DNA of 64,000 nucleotides from Rhodococcus sp. B50 (GCF_013602415.1 NZ_WPAG02000002.1:2297480-2361479), one strand, 5' to 3'. Positions 33,288-42,512 are shown, counted from the first letter of the stretch. Numbers and translations are program-made. The notes: a model not told the origin generated them from the letters alone.

Positions 33288-34054
33288 ATGCGGATAGGTG
33301 CGCACGTCCGGCAGGACGACGATCCCATCGGTCAGGGCGAACATCTCGGCGCCGATCTGGTGCAGGTGTTCCTGTCGGACCCGCAGAAGTGGACGAAGCC
33401 CGGTGTGCATCCGCGCACCGAGCAGATCCTCGCGTCGGATGTCGACGTGGTGGTGCACTCGCCGTACGTCATCAACGTGGCGAGCCTGAACAACAGGGTG
33501 CGGATGCCGTCACGCAAGGCCGTCGCCGATCATGCCGAGGCGGCCGCGCGGATCGGCGCGCTCGGGCTGGTCGTCCACGGTGGGCACGTGCGCGCGGGTG
33601 AGGACGTCGCCGCCGGAGTGGAGAACTGGCGCAAGCTGTTCGAACGTCAGGAGGACAAGGGCGGGTTCGGGGTGCCGATCCTCGTCGAGAACACCGCGGG
33701 CGGCGACTTCGCGATGGCACGCTACCTCGACGCGATCGGACGGCTGTGGGACGCCGTCGGCGACTATGGTCCCGGCTTCTGCCTCGACACCTGCCATGCC
33801 TGGGCCGCTGGGAGGATCTCGTCGGTATCGTCGAACGGGTGCGCGCGGTCACCGGCCGGATCGACCTGGTGCACCTGAACAATTCGCGTGACGAGTTCGA
33901 CTCGGCCCGCGACCGGCACGCCAATCTCGCCGACGGGCAGATCGATCCGCAGTTGCTCGCGGAGATCGCCGTGCAGGCCGACGCACCGATCGTGCTCGAG
34001 ACCCCGGCGGAGGGGCTCGCCGACGACATCGCCTTCCTCCGCGAACACTCCTGA
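33288..34054 (+). pseudogene. nfo: Deoxyribonuclease IV (endonuclease IV, Nfo type) split by a single frameshift
   Basis: The first frame (from ATG 33288, MRIGAHVRQDDDP) gives the N-terminal two thirds of an AP endonuclease with metal-site pieces HSPYVIN, HGGHV, LVENTAGGD and LDTCHAWAAG. The C-terminal third (EDLVGIVERVRA, LVHLNNSRDEFDS, DRHANLADGQID, LETPAEG) continues in the next frame to 34054. The break is at the GGG of 33810-33812: one missing G there would restore the exact family sequence AAGEDLVG. As read, the enzyme would lack three late metal ligands. This is either a true recent mutation or a base-calling error in a G-run; the surrounding protein is fully conserved. Confidence 0.85.
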
Positions 34055-34156
34055 CGACGCACTCCGTTCCGCAGGTGCACCGTGCGCGGACGGATGCACC
34101 CGGTCGACAGCGCGCCTCTGTCTCCGGACGGAGCATACGTTCCGCGAAGGCTGCGG

Positions 34157-34768
34157 TCATGCCTCGGGCAGCTCACCCGTGAGATACCGCTGGATCGTGG
34201 GGGCGACGATCTCGACGAGCTGCTCCGACGGCATCGAGGCGAGTGGTTCGAGTCCGATGATGTAGCGCACCAACATGATTCCGGTCATCTGGGTGGCCAC
34301 CAGCTCCGCGCGCAATCTGCCGGTGCCGACGGGACGATCGATGCGCTCGAGCAGCGGCGCGAGCGCGACCTCCAGTAGGAACGAGCGGATCAGACCGCTG
34401 TCGCCGCCGGTGATCTGCGCACGGAACATCGCGACGGCAGCGTCGCGGTGCGGGGAATCCCACACGCCGAGAAGGGCGGTCGCGAGAGTCCGGCCGAGTT
34501 CCCGGGACGGGGCCGCGTAGACGGGGGCGAGGACGTCCCGCGGATCGACGGGCAGCGCGATGGACGCCGTGAACAACTGCAGTTTGGTGCCGAAGTAGTG
34601 GTGCACGAGCGCCGGGTCCACGCCGGCACGGGCCGCGATCGCACGTACCGTCGTCTTGTCGAATCCCTCGGCGGCGAACAGTTCCCGTGCACTCGCGAGG
34701 ATCTCGTCGCGAGCGCCCGAGTTTCCGGGGCGGCGGCCGGGGCGCCGGGGCCCGGCGACGTCGGTCAC
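34157..34768 (-). CDS. TetR-family regulator at the end of an ABC-2 exporter operon
   Basis: A 203-aa TetR protein. The DNA-binding part is at about residues 18-65 (RDEILASARELFAAEGFDKTTVRAIAARAGVDPALVHHYFGTK), followed by a helical ligand domain. GTG at 34768 shares four bases (GTGA) with the stop of the permease gene. The order ATPase-permease-TetR in one overlapping operon suggests it represses its own operon and releases it when a substrate of the exporter binds. A candidate operator is at 36259-36276. Confidence 0.88.
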   Translation of the reverse strand: MTDVAGPRRPGRRPGNSGARDEILASARELFAAEGFDKTTVRAIAARAGVDPALVHHYFGTKLQLFTASIALPVDPRDVLAPVYAAPSRELGRTLATALLGVWDSPHRDAAVAMFRAQITGGDSGLIRSFLLEVALAPLLERIDRPVGTGRLRAELVATQMTGIMLVRYIIGLEPLASMPSEQLVEIVAPTIQRYLTGELPEA

Positions 34769-35520
34769 GGGGTGCGGCGGCGCAGTGTCGCCGCACCGAG
34801 CGCGAGAGCCGCGGCAGCGAACGCCGCGACGACGACCAGATCCCGCACCATGACGCCGGTGACACCGGGGTTCACGGTGATCTCCTGCAGGGCCTCCACG
34901 GCGTAGCTCAACGGCAGCGCGTTGCTGATCCAGCGCAGCCAGTCGGGCAGAGCTTCCCGGGGGACGAGCAATCCGCACAACAGGAACTGCGGGATGACGA
35001 TCACCGGCATGAACTGCACGGCCTGGAACTCGGTACGGGCGAATGCACTGCACAACAACCCCAGGGAAACACCCAGTACCGCGACGAGCACCGCGACGAC
35101 CAGCACCCACAGCACCGAACCGGCGCTGGTGACGTCGAGCAACCAGAAGGTCACCACGCACGCGAGGCCGGCCTGGACGGCCGCCGCGACCGAGAAGGCG
35201 CTGCCGTAACCGGCGAGCAGATCGAGTTTCGTCAGCGGCGTGCTGAGCAGTCGTTCGAGAGTGCCCGAACTGCGTTCGCGTTGCATCGCGATCGAGGTGA
35301 CCAGGAACATCACGACGAACGGGAGGATCCCGAGCATCGTGACGGCGATCCGGTCGAACAGCGAGACTCCGCCCGGCCCGGTGGGCACGTTCTGGTACAT
35401 GAAGTACAGCAACGTCATCAGCAGGCTCGGGACGAGCACGATCATCGCGACGGTGCGATGGTCCGTCCGCAGCTGACGCAGGATGCGCGTGGTCGTGGTG
35501 GCGTAGATGACGGCGCTCAC
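34765..35520 (-). CDS. ABC-2 type transporter permease
   Basis: A 251-aa membrane protein with six helices, of the drug/antibiotic ABC-2 permease type. A cytoplasmic N-terminus (IYATTTTRILRQLRTDHRTVAMIVLVPSL) leads into helix 1. The conserved coupling stretch RERSSGTLERLLSTPLTKLDLL (about residues 81-102) contacts the ATPase, and PREALPDWLRWISNALPLSY precedes the last helix. GTG 35520 overlaps the ATPase stop by 4 nt. With the ATPase at 35517-36254 it should form an exporter of two half-permeases and two ATPases; the substrate is unknown. Confidence 0.9.
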   Translation of the reverse strand: MSAVIYATTTTRILRQLRTDHRTVAMIVLVPSLLMTLLYFMYQNVPTGPGGVSLFDRIAVTMLGILPFVVMFLVTSIAMQRERSSGTLERLLSTPLTKLDLLAGYGSAFSVAAAVQAGLACVVTFWLLDVTSAGSVLWVLVVAVLVAVLGVSLGLLCSAFARTEFQAVQFMPVIVIPQFLLCGLLVPREALPDWLRWISNALPLSYAVEALQEITVNPGVTGVMVRDLVVVAAFAAAALALGAATLRRRTP

Positions 35521-36254
35521 GGTCGTGCTCCCGTCCGGTTCCGGATGAGTCGGAGAAAGGCGTTCTCGAGGCCCGTCTCCCCTGTCTGCTCACGCAGTTC
35601 GGCCGGGGTCAGCCGGGCGACCAGCCGGCCCTCGCGCAGCAGGACGAGCTCGTCGCAGTGGTCGGCCTCGTCCATGACGTGGCTCGACACGAGCAGTGTG
35701 GTTCCGCGGTCGGCGAGCGCACGGAAGTGTTCCCACAGCTCGGCCCGCAGGAGCGGGTCGAGCCCGACGGTGGGTTCGTCGAGGACGAGAAGTTCGGGAT
35801 CGCCCACCAGCGCGCATGCGAGCGACACCCGTCCCAGTTGGCCGCCGGAGAGGGCCGACGTCCGGTCGCGGGCGTGGTCGGTGAGCCCGACCGCCGCGAC
35901 GGTGTCGGCGACCGCGGTTCCCTTCCGTCCGTAGAGGGAGGCGAAATAGGAGACGTTCTCGGCGACGGTCAGGTCGGGGTAGACGCTCGGCGCCTGGGTG
36001 ACGTAGCCGATGCGGCGGCGCAGTGCGGCGTTGCCCGCGGGCAGACCCAGCACGGTGACCGTGCCGGATTCGACGATCTGGGTGCCGACGATCGTGCGCA
36101 TCAGGGTGGTCTTCCCGCAACCCGAAGGCCCGAGCAGGCCGGTGATCGAGCCGCGCGGGACCCGCACGCTCACGTCTTCGAGGGCTCGGTGGATGCCGCG
36201 CCGGACATGCAGGTCGCGGATGTCGACGGCGTCGGAGGTGTGGTCGACGTTCAT
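35517..36254 (-). CDS. ABC-2 exporter ATP-binding protein
   Basis: A 245-aa ATPase of the DrrA/CcmA type, with Walker A LLGPSGCGKTT, Q-loop GYVTQAPSVYPDLTVAENV, signature LSGGQLGRVSLACALV, Walker B LLVLDEPTVGLDP and H-loop VSSHVMDEAD. The signature downstream part reads LGR where most relatives have QQR or KRR. It is the first gene of the exporter operon and both following genes overlap it in series by 4 nt. ATG 36254 follows a weak GAG-TGG site. The lipoprotein gene is divergent across about 115 nt. Confidence 0.92.
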   Translation of the reverse strand: MNVDHTSDAVDIRDLHVRRGIHRALEDVSVRVPRGSITGLLGPSGCGKTTLMRTIVGTQIVESGTVTVLGLPAGNAALRRRIGYVTQAPSVYPDLTVAENVSYFASLYGRKGTAVADTVAAVGLTDHARDRTSALSGGQLGRVSLACALVGDPELLVLDEPTVGLDPLLRAELWEHFRALADRGTTLLVSSHVMDEADHCDELVLLREGRLVARLTPAELREQTGETGLENAFLRLIRNRTGARP

Positions 36255-36258
36255 GATC

Positions 36259-36276
36259 CACTCAATTCATCGAGTG
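36259..36276. promoter_or_regulatory. Possible TetR operator before the ABC-2 operon
   Basis: CACTC (36259-36263) and GAGTG (36272-36276) form an inverted repeat with an 8-nt centre, starting 5 nt upstream of the ATPase start codon. This is a plausible site for the operon's own TetR. The arms are short, so chance is possible. Confidence 0.35.
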
Positions 36277-36369
36277 TTGAAATCATCTTCGGATGAAGTG
36301 TGCGCCGCATGTCTCGATCCGGTCAACCCCCGCGAGCGTCGGCAGGGCCGTCCTGCACCCCGACGTACC

Positions 36370-36966
36370 ATGAGCCCCATGAAGCACACGCGTCTCGCCC
36401 TGGCCGTCACCGCCACCGCTCTGGTCCTGGCGGGATGCTCCGCCGGCGCCGACCAGCCCGCGCCCTCCCCCGCCGTCTCGGTCGACACCCCGACGTCCTC
36501 GGCTCCCGAGACCACCTCCGCCGACGTCCCGCGCGACGCGCGCGACAAGGTCTCCCCGGCCGGCGAGGACGCGAAACTCACCGTCGTGGACATCCGCACC
36601 GGACGGCACGAGGGCTTCGACCGCGTGGTCTACGAACTCGGTGGAGAGGGCGCGCCGGGATGGCGGGTCGGCTACGTCGACGAGGCGATCCAGGACGGCA
36701 GCGGCAACGAGGTCGCCGTCGCCGGCGATGCCGTGCTGCAGGTGCTCATCGACGGCTCCGCCTATCCGTTCGACAGCGGGGTCGAACAGTACGACGGCCC
36801 GAATCCCGTGCTCGCCGAACCCGGCGGATCGGTGGTCGAGGTCAACGGGGCCGGGGTCTTCGAGGGCGTCACCCAGTCGTTCATCGGCGTCGCCGCACAC
36901 GGCACCCCGTTCTCGGTGTATTCCCTCACCGGGCCGACCCGTGTGGTGATCGACGTGGCGCGCTGA
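36370..36966 (+). CDS. AMIN-like domain lipoprotein
   Basis: A 198-aa lipoprotein. MSPMKHTR and a hydrophobic stretch end in the lipobox LAGC (Cys23 counted from ATG 36370; an ATG at 36379 is equally possible). A Pro/Ser/Thr-rich linker leads to one AMIN-like beta-sandwich (about 70-198: VVDIRTGRHEGFDRVVYELGGEG to TGPTRVVIDVAR). AMIN-like domains are thought to bind cell-wall or envelope glycans; no enzyme domain is attached here. It stands alone between the divergent ABC-2 operon and the MerR-type promoter of the next gene. Confidence 0.83.
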   Translation: MSPMKHTRLALAVTATALVLAGCSAGADQPAPSPAVSVDTPTSSAPETTSADVPRDARDKVSPAGEDAKLTVVDIRTGRHEGFDRVVYELGGEGAPGWRVGYVDEAIQDGSGNEVAVAGDAVLQVLIDGSAYPFDSGVEQYDGPNPVLAEPGGSVVEVNGAGVFEGVTQSFIGVAAHGTPFSVYSLTGPTRVVIDVAR

Positions 36967-36997
36967 CGTCTCTCCCTGTCGTGGCTTCCGCCTAGGC

Positions 36998-37028
36998 TTG
37001 ACCTCGAGCGCACTCGAGGTCCTAATCT
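36998..37028 (+). promoter_or_regulatory. MerR/SoxR-type promoter with 19-bp spacer and central dyad
   Basis: TTGACC (-35, 36998-37003) and TAATCT (-10, 37023-37028) are 19 bp apart, the overlong spacer that MerR-family activators correct by twisting DNA. Between and over them lies a perfect dyad, GACCTCGAG (37000-37008) and CTCGAGGTC (37013-37021) with centre CGCA. The core CCTCGAGCGCACTCGAGG differs from the known SoxR site CCTCAAG-N4-CTTGAGG by one base per arm. It is 28 nt before the ABC exporter start codon. No merR or soxR gene is in the window. Confidence 0.8.
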
Positions 37029-37055
37029 CGGCTGCGACCAGAGGAGGCCGGCCCC

Positions 37056-38957
37056 ATGAGCATGGAAGTCACCGCGTGGAACGCGATGTACAACGCGATG
37101 CACGCCGAGAGCGATCGACGACCGTTCTCCCGAGCGAGCCTGCGGCGGATCGCCGCATTCGCGCAACCGCACCGACGCAACATCGCCTTCTATCTCGTCC
37201 TGAGCGTGCTCATCGCCGCGCTCGGTGTCGCCACACCCGTGCTCGCCGGGCGGGTGATCGATGCGATCGTCGACCGTGCCGCGGTGTCGGTGGTGGTGAT
37301 GCTCGCGGTGATCATCGCCGCGATCGCGCTGATCGAGGCCGGCCTGGCGATCGCCAATCGCTGGCTCTCGGCGAGTATCGGTGAGGATCTCATCCTCGAC
37401 CTGCGCACCACGGTCTTCGATCACGTCCAGCGCATGCCGGTCGCCTTCTTCACGAGGACCCGCACGGGCGCTCTCGTCTCACGCCTGAACAATGACGTGA
37501 TCGGTGCGCAGCGCGCATTCAGCGACACCCTGTCCGGCGTGGTCGGCAACATCGTCACCCTCGCGATCACCTTGGTGGTGATGATCGGGATCTCCTGGCA
37601 GATCACACTTCTCGCGCTGTTGCTGCTACCGATCTTCGTGATCCCCGCCCGGCACATGGGCGCCCGGCTCGCACAGCTCAGCCGGGAAGCGGCCAACCAC
37701 AATTCGATGATGAACACGCAGATGACCGAACGGTTCTCGGCGCCGGGCGCCACCCTGGTCAAGCTGTTCGGCCGTCCGGCGCAGGAGTCGAAGGAGTTCG
37801 CCGTCCGGGCGAAGCGGGTCCGCGACATCGGGGTGCGCACCGCGATGCTGCAGAGCGTGTTCGTCACCGCTCTGACGCTCGTGTCCGCTCTGGCGCTCGC
37901 ACTGGTCTACGGTCTCGGCGGCTTCTACGCGCTGCGCGATCAGCTCGATCCCGGTTCGGTGGTGGCGATGGCGATGCTCCTGACGCGGCTGTACTCGCCG
38001 CTGACCGCGCTGGCCAGCGCCCGCATGGACGTCATGAGCGCGATGGTGAGTTTCGAGCGGGTCTTCGAGATCCTCGATCTGAAGCCGCTGATCGAGCAGT
38101 CGCCGGATGCCCGTCCGGTTCCGGACGGTCCGGTCTCCGTGGAATTCCGCGGTGTCGGTTTCGCATATCCGTCCGCGGACAAGGTCTCGCTCGCTTCCCT
38201 CGAGGAGGTAGCGGTACTGGATTCCCGAGGCGGCAACGAGGTGCTGCACGACGTGTCGTTCCGCGTCGAGCCCGGGCGGATGGTCGCGCTGGTTGGATCG
38301 TCCGGTGCCGGGAAATCGACCATCGCCCAACTGATCCCGCGCCTGTACGACGTCGATTCGGGCGCCGTGCTGCTCGGCGGAGCAGACGTACGCGAACTGA
38401 CCACCGATTCGATCCGCGCGACGGTCGGTCTCGTCACCCAGGACGGGCACCTCTTCCACGAGACCGTCCGCGCCAATCTGCTGCTCGCCCGCCCGGAGGC
38501 CGGCGAGGACGAACTGTGGCACGCTTTGCGGCGTGCCCGCCTCGACAGGCTGATCGAGTCGCTCCCGAACGGACTCGACACCGTGGTCGGAGAGCGCGGC
38601 TACCGACTTTCGGGTGGGGAACGTCAGCGGCTCACCATCGCCCGGCTGCTGCTCGCCCATCCGCGCGTGGTGATCCTGGACGAGGCCACGGCGCACCTCG
38701 ATTCGACCTCGGAGGCCGCCGTGCAGGAGGCGTTGACCGAGGCGCTCGAAGGTCGCACGTCGGTGGTCATCGCGCACCGTCTGTCGACCATCCGCGCCGC
38801 CGACGAGATCCTGGTCGTCGAGGCCGGGCGCATCATCGAGCGCGGCAGCCACGAGGATCTGCTGTCGGCCGGTGGCCGCTACGCGGAGCTGTACCGCACG
38901 CAGTTCGCCGATTCGGGGTCGAAGTTGTCGGAAGCCACGCCGATATTCGACGCATGA
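37056..38957 (+). CDS. ABC exporter half-transporter (membrane plus ATPase domains)
   Basis: A 633-aa type IV ABC exporter subunit. It has a cytoplasmic lead (1-42), six membrane helices (about 43-320), and an ATPase with Walker A GSSGAGKS (Lys420), Q-loop LVTQDGHLF, signature LSGGERQRL, Walker B VVILDEATAHLDS with the catalytic Glu, and IAHRLST. All ATPase residues are intact, so a homodimer could work. An unusual insert (SLASLEEVAVLDSRGGNE) sits between the first strands of the ATPase. ATG 37056 has AGAGGAGG 9 nt upstream. The MerR/SoxR-like promoter suggests induction by a drug, metal or redox-active compound. Its stop overlaps the next start (ATGA). Confidence 0.92.
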   Translation: MSMEVTAWNAMYNAMHAESDRRPFSRASLRRIAAFAQPHRRNIAFYLVLSVLIAALGVATPVLAGRVIDAIVDRAAVSVVVMLAVIIAAIALIEAGLAIANRWLSASIGEDLILDLRTTVFDHVQRMPVAFFTRTRTGALVSRLNNDVIGAQRAFSDTLSGVVGNIVTLAITLVVMIGISWQITLLALLLLPIFVIPARHMGARLAQLSREAANHNSMMNTQMTERFSAPGATLVKLFGRPAQESKEFAVRAKRVRDIGVRTAMLQSVFVTALTLVSALALALVYGLGGFYALRDQLDPGSVVAMAMLLTRLYSPLTALASARMDVMSAMVSFERVFEILDLKPLIEQSPDARPVPDGPVSVEFRGVGFAYPSADKVSLASLEEVAVLDSRGGNEVLHDVSFRVEPGRMVALVGSSGAGKSTIAQLIPRLYDVDSGAVLLGGADVRELTTDSIRATVGLVTQDGHLFHETVRANLLLARPEAGEDELWHALRRARLDRLIESLPNGLDTVVGERGYRLSGGERQRLTIARLLLAHPRVVILDEATAHLDSTSEAAVQEALTEALEGRTSVVIAHRLSTIRAADEILVVEAGRIIERGSHEDLLSAGGRYAELYRTQFADSGSKLSEATPIFDA

Positions 38958-39151
38958 GTGCCCGAGAACACGACCTGTTGCTGAAGCTGCTCTCCCATCA
39001 GTGCGACGCCGTGCGCAACGCGCCGGCGGGCCTGTCCGACGAACAGGCCCGCAGCGTGCCGAGCGCGTCGTCGATGAGCCTGGCGTCGTTACCGAACCAC
39101 CTCGTCGACGGCCTGATGAAGCGACGGACCGAGCGGGCTCAGTCGCGGTAA
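38954..39151 (+). CDS. DinB/DUF664-like fragment, truncated
   Basis: A 65-aa product that reads like the first two helices of a DinB-fold DUF664 protein (HDLLLKLLSHQCDAVRNAPAGLSDEQARSVPSASSMSLASLPNHL) and then stops, where relatives run to about 165 residues with the metal-binding histidines. The ATG overlaps the exporter stop (ATGA), so it is translated by coupling. Its 3' end overlaps the convergent helicase gene by 13 nt. It is probably the remnant of a gene cut off by a rearrangement next to the helicase gene; a retained function is unlikely but not excluded. Confidence 0.6.
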   Translation: MSAREHDLLLKLLSHQCDAVRNAPAGLSDEQARSVPSASSMSLASLPNHLVDGLMKRRTERAQSR

Positions 39152-41037
39152 CCGCCGCGACCACCACGGTCGTTGCGGTCGCTGCGATGTGTGAAGTCGC
39201 CGGAGCGGCCCCGGCCCTCCCCGTATTCACGCCGGCCCTCGCCGTACTCGCGCTTGCCCCCACGATCGCGCTTGCCGTGATCGCGACGGTCTCCGCCACG
39301 TCGGTCGTCGCTGCGCCGGTCGTCGCGTCCGCGATACGAGCTCGGACGTCCGGACGGCGCACCGGAATCGGGCTGCAGCTGGATGAGCACGCCCGAGATG
39401 CGGGTGGAGCGCAGGGCATCGAGGGTCTGCGGCGACAGATCCTTCGGCAGCTCGACGAGGCTGTGATCGGCACGGATGCTGATGTGCCCGAAATCGCCGC
39501 GGCGCAGTCCGCCCTCGTTGGCGATGGCACCGACGATCGCACCGGGCTGCACGCGGTGACGCTTGCCCACGGCGATGCGGTAGGTGGTCATCTCCTGGCC
39601 GTCGCGACCGACCTTCGGCCCCTCGTCGAAACGCCGCGGCGGACGCTCGCGCGGTTCGCGATCACGGCGCGGCGCCGCGACCGGCTCGGGCTCGGCCTCC
39701 ATGAGGAACGACTCGCCGTCGCGCGACAGGACCGCCAGGGCGGCGGCGATGTCGGCGAGCGGCACGTCGTGCTCACGCTCGTAGTCCTCGACGAACGTGC
39801 GGAACAACTGCAGGTGATCGGAGGCGAGCGCCTCGGTGATCGAGTCGTTGAACTTCGACACGCGCTGGGCGTTGACGTCCTCGACCGTGGGCAGCTGCAT
39901 CTCGGCGAGCGGCTGACGGGTGGCCCGCTCGATCGCCTTGAGCAGGTGCCGCTCGCGCGGAGCCACGAACAGCAGCGCGTCGCCGGAGCGGCCGGCGCGG
40001 CCCGTACGGCCGATACGGTGCACGTACGACTCGGTGTCGTGGGGGATGTCGTAGTTGACGACGTGGCTGATGCGCTCGACGTCGAGACCACGGGCGGCGA
40101 CGTCGGTGGCGACGAGGATGTCGAGCGTGCCGTTCTTGAGTTGGTTGATCGTGCGCTCGCGCTGGGCCTGCACGATGTCGCCGTTGATCGCGGCCGCGGA
40201 GAAGCCGCGTGCCCGCAACCGCTCGGCCAGATCCTCGGTGGCCTGCTTCGTGCGGACGAAGATGATCATCGCCTCGAAGGTCTCGACCTCGAGGACACGG
40301 GTCAGCGCGTCGAGCTTGCGCTGATGGGAGACGAGCACCCACCGCTGGGAGATGTTCGCCGACGTCGTCGTCTTCGACTTGACGGTGATCTCCTGCGGAT
40401 CCTTGAGGTACTGCTTCGACAGCCGGCGGATCGCGCCCGGCATGGTCGCGGAGAACAGCGCGACCTGCTTGGTGTCGGGGGTGTCGGCGAGGATGCGCTC
40501 GACGTCCTCCTGGAAGCCCATGGTGAGCATCTCGTCGGCCTCGTCGAGGACGAGGAACTCGAGTTCGGAGATGTCGAGGGTGCCCTTGGCGAGGTGATCG
40601 ATCACACGTCCGGGAGTACCGACGATGACCTGGGCGCCGCGGCGGAGGCCGGACAGCTGTACACCGTAGGCCTGGCCGCCGTAGATGGGCAGAACGGACA
40701 GGCCCGGGATATGGACGGAATACTTACCGAAAGCCTCCGCGACCTGCAGCGCGAGCTCTCGGGTGGGCGCCAGCACCAGCGCCTGGGGCCGCTTCACGGA
40801 GGTGTCGATACGCGAGAGGATCGGCACCGCGAAGGCGGCGGTCTTGCCGGTGCCGGTCTGAGCGAGACCGACGACGTCCCGTCCCTCCAGCAGCGGTGGG
40901 ATGGTCGCCGCCTGGATCGGCGACGGGGACTCGTAACCCACATCCGAAAGAGCTTGCAGCACACGGGCGTCGATGTCGAGATCGGCAAACGTGAGAGCTG
41001 CGGTCTCCTGGTCGGGGGCGTCTTGAATTTCACTCAT
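39139..41037 (-). CDS. DEAD-box RNA helicase (DeaD/CsdA type)
   Basis: A 632-aa ATP-dependent RNA helicase. It has motif I AQTGTGKT (59-66), Ia PTRELALQ, II DEAD (165-168), III SAT (196-198), and V/VI VATDVAARGLD and HRIGRTGRAGR. A DbpA-type RNA-binding domain follows (about 485-555: TYRIAVGKRHRVQPGAIVGAIANEGG). The Arg/Gly/Asp-rich tail (about 565-632) includes a repeated REYGEGR. Such helicases remodel rRNA and mRNA in ribosome assembly and cold adaptation. No ribosome site precedes ATG 41037; a minus-strand GATAAACT about 17 nt before it could be the -10 of a nearly leaderless message. Confidence 0.95.
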   Translation of the reverse strand: MSEIQDAPDQETAALTFADLDIDARVLQALSDVGYESPSPIQAATIPPLLEGRDVVGLAQTGTGKTAAFAVPILSRIDTSVKRPQALVLAPTRELALQVAEAFGKYSVHIPGLSVLPIYGGQAYGVQLSGLRRGAQVIVGTPGRVIDHLAKGTLDISELEFLVLDEADEMLTMGFQEDVERILADTPDTKQVALFSATMPGAIRRLSKQYLKDPQEITVKSKTTTSANISQRWVLVSHQRKLDALTRVLEVETFEAMIIFVRTKQATEDLAERLRARGFSAAAINGDIVQAQRERTINQLKNGTLDILVATDVAARGLDVERISHVVNYDIPHDTESYVHRIGRTGRAGRSGDALLFVAPRERHLLKAIERATRQPLAEMQLPTVEDVNAQRVSKFNDSITEALASDHLQLFRTFVEDYEREHDVPLADIAAALAVLSRDGESFLMEAEPEPVAAPRRDREPRERPPRRFDEGPKVGRDGQEMTTYRIAVGKRHRVQPGAIVGAIANEGGLRRGDFGHISIRADHSLVELPKDLSPQTLDALRSTRISGVLIQLQPDSGAPSGRPSSYRGRDDRRSDDRRGGDRRDHGKRDRGGKREYGEGRREYGEGRGRSGDFTHRSDRNDRGGRGGYRD

Positions 41038-41195
41038 TTGACCAGCAGTTTATCGGATGAATCCACCTCTTCGCGCCCGGACCCGACTGCGACCTGGACT
41101 CGAGCGCCCGGATCATGACACACCCCACGCCGTCCCGGGCCTCCGGGGCACGTCACACTGAGCATGTCATCGGCCCCGACCCGAAGGATTCCACA

Positions 41196-42512
41196 GTGAC
41201 GGCCTCCCCCTCCGCGCACGCCTCCACGACGCCTCCGTCCGTCGCCGATTCCGGCATTCCGACGCACTGGTACAACATCGTCGGCGATCTCGAGGTGGCC
41301 TCGCCGCCGCATCTGCACCCCGGCACCCGCGAGCCCATCACCGCCGACGATCTCGCGCCGCTGTTCGCCTCGGGACTGATCGAGCAGGAGCTGTCGACCG
41401 AAACCGAGATCGAGATCCCGGAGGCCGTGCGCGAGGTCTACGCCGGCTACCGCACCACTCCCCTGTTCCGTGCCCGCTCGTTCGAGAAGGCGCTCGGCAC
41501 CCCGGCCCGCATCTACGTCAAGTACGAGGGGGTGAGCCCGGTCGGTAGCCACAAGGTGAACTCCGCGGTCGCCCAGGCGTACTACAACTCGCTCGACGGC
41601 GTCACCCGACTCACGACGGAAACCGGTGCGGGACAGTGGGGCTCGGCCCTGTCGTTCGCGTGCGCGAAGTTCGGTATCGATCTCGAGGTGTGGCAGGTCC
41701 GCGCCTCCTACGATTCGAAGCCGTATCGTCGCTTCCTCATCGAGACGTACGGTGGCACAGTCCATCCCAGCCCGTCCGACCTGACGGACGCCGGTCGCGC
41801 AGTCCTCGCCGAGCATCCGGACACGCCCGGCTCGCTCGGCATCGCAGTGTCGGAGGCCGTGGAGGTCGCGGTGAAGGACGCGGCGGCCCGCTACACACTC
41901 GGCAGTGTGCTCAACCATGTGGTGCTGCACCAGACCGTCATCGGCCTCGAGGCCGTGGAACAGCTGCGGACCGCAGGCGAGGACCAGGCCGATGTCGTCT
42001 TCGGCTGCGCGGGCGGCGGTTCGAATCTCGCCGGCCTGTCGTTCCCGTTCCTGCGCGAGGTCCTGCACGACCGGGCGAAGACGCGCATCGTCGCCGTCGA
42101 GCCCGCGGCATGCCCGTCGATCACGCGTGGCGAGTACCGCTACGACCACGGCGACATCGCGGGCCTGACGCCGCTGCTGAAGATGCACACACTCGGCCAG
42201 GACTTCATCCCGGATCCCATCCATGCCGGTGGGCTGCGGTACCACGGCATGGCACCGCTGCTCAGCCACACCGTCGAGCTGGGCTACGTGCAGGGACAAT
42301 CCGTGGCACAGACCGATGCCTTCTCCGCGGCGGTGCTCTTCGCCCGGAACGAGGGCATCGTGCCGGCACCGGAGTCGTCGCACGCGATCGCGGCGGCCGC
42401 GGAGTACGCACGGGGCCTCACCGAACCCGAGGTGATCGTGATCGGTCTGTCCGGCCACGGCCAGCTCGATCTGCCCGCTTACCACTCCTACCTGTCGGGC
42501 GATCTCGACTGA
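41196..42512 (+). CDS. TrpB-like (TrpB2-type) PLP-dependent enzyme
   Basis: A 438-aa fold-type II PLP enzyme related to the second tryptophan synthase beta chain (TrpB2). The PLP lysine is Lys120 in VGSHKVNSA, the substrate loop is [11 protein letters not shown], the phosphate loop is GCAGGGSN, and the C-terminal end is [11 protein letters not shown]. TrpB2 proteins join indole and serine to give tryptophan, perhaps as an indole salvage enzyme; no trpA or other trp gene is here. GTG 41196 is chosen for AAGGA about 9 nt upstream. An earlier in-frame ATG at 41115 lacks one. A hairpin at 42519 follows. Confidence 0.88.
   Translation: MTASPSAHASTTPPSVADSGIPTHWYNIVGDLEVASPPHLHPGTREPITADDLAPLFASGLIEQELSTETEIEIPEAVREVYAGYRTTPLFRARSFEKALGTPARIYVKYEGVSPVGSHKVNSAVAQAYYNSLDGVTRLTTETGAGQWGSALSFACAKFGIDLEVWQVRASYDSKPYRRFLIETYGGTVHPSPSDLTDAGRAVLAEHPDTPGSLGIAVSEAVEVAVKDAAARYTLGSVLNHVVLHQTVIGLEAVEQLRTAGEDQADVVFGCAGGGSNLAGLSFPFLREVLHDRAKTRIVAVEPAACPSITRGEYRYDHGDIAGLTPLLKMHTLGQDFIPDPIHAGGLRYHGMAPLLSHTVELGYVQGQSVAQTDAFSAAVLFARNEGIVPAPESSHAIAAAAEYARGLTEPEVIVIGLSGHGQLDLPAYHSYLSGDLD

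Noticed and set aside
34765..36254. A pore-forming or phage-related origin for the three overlapping genes.
   Set aside because: The ATPase, permease and TetR are a normal ABC-2 exporter unit; no phage or transposon gene flanks them.
36284..36295. Small hairpin CATC-TTCG-GATG as a terminator.
   Set aside because: The stem is only 4-5 bp and it lies in a divergent promoter region where no terminator is needed.
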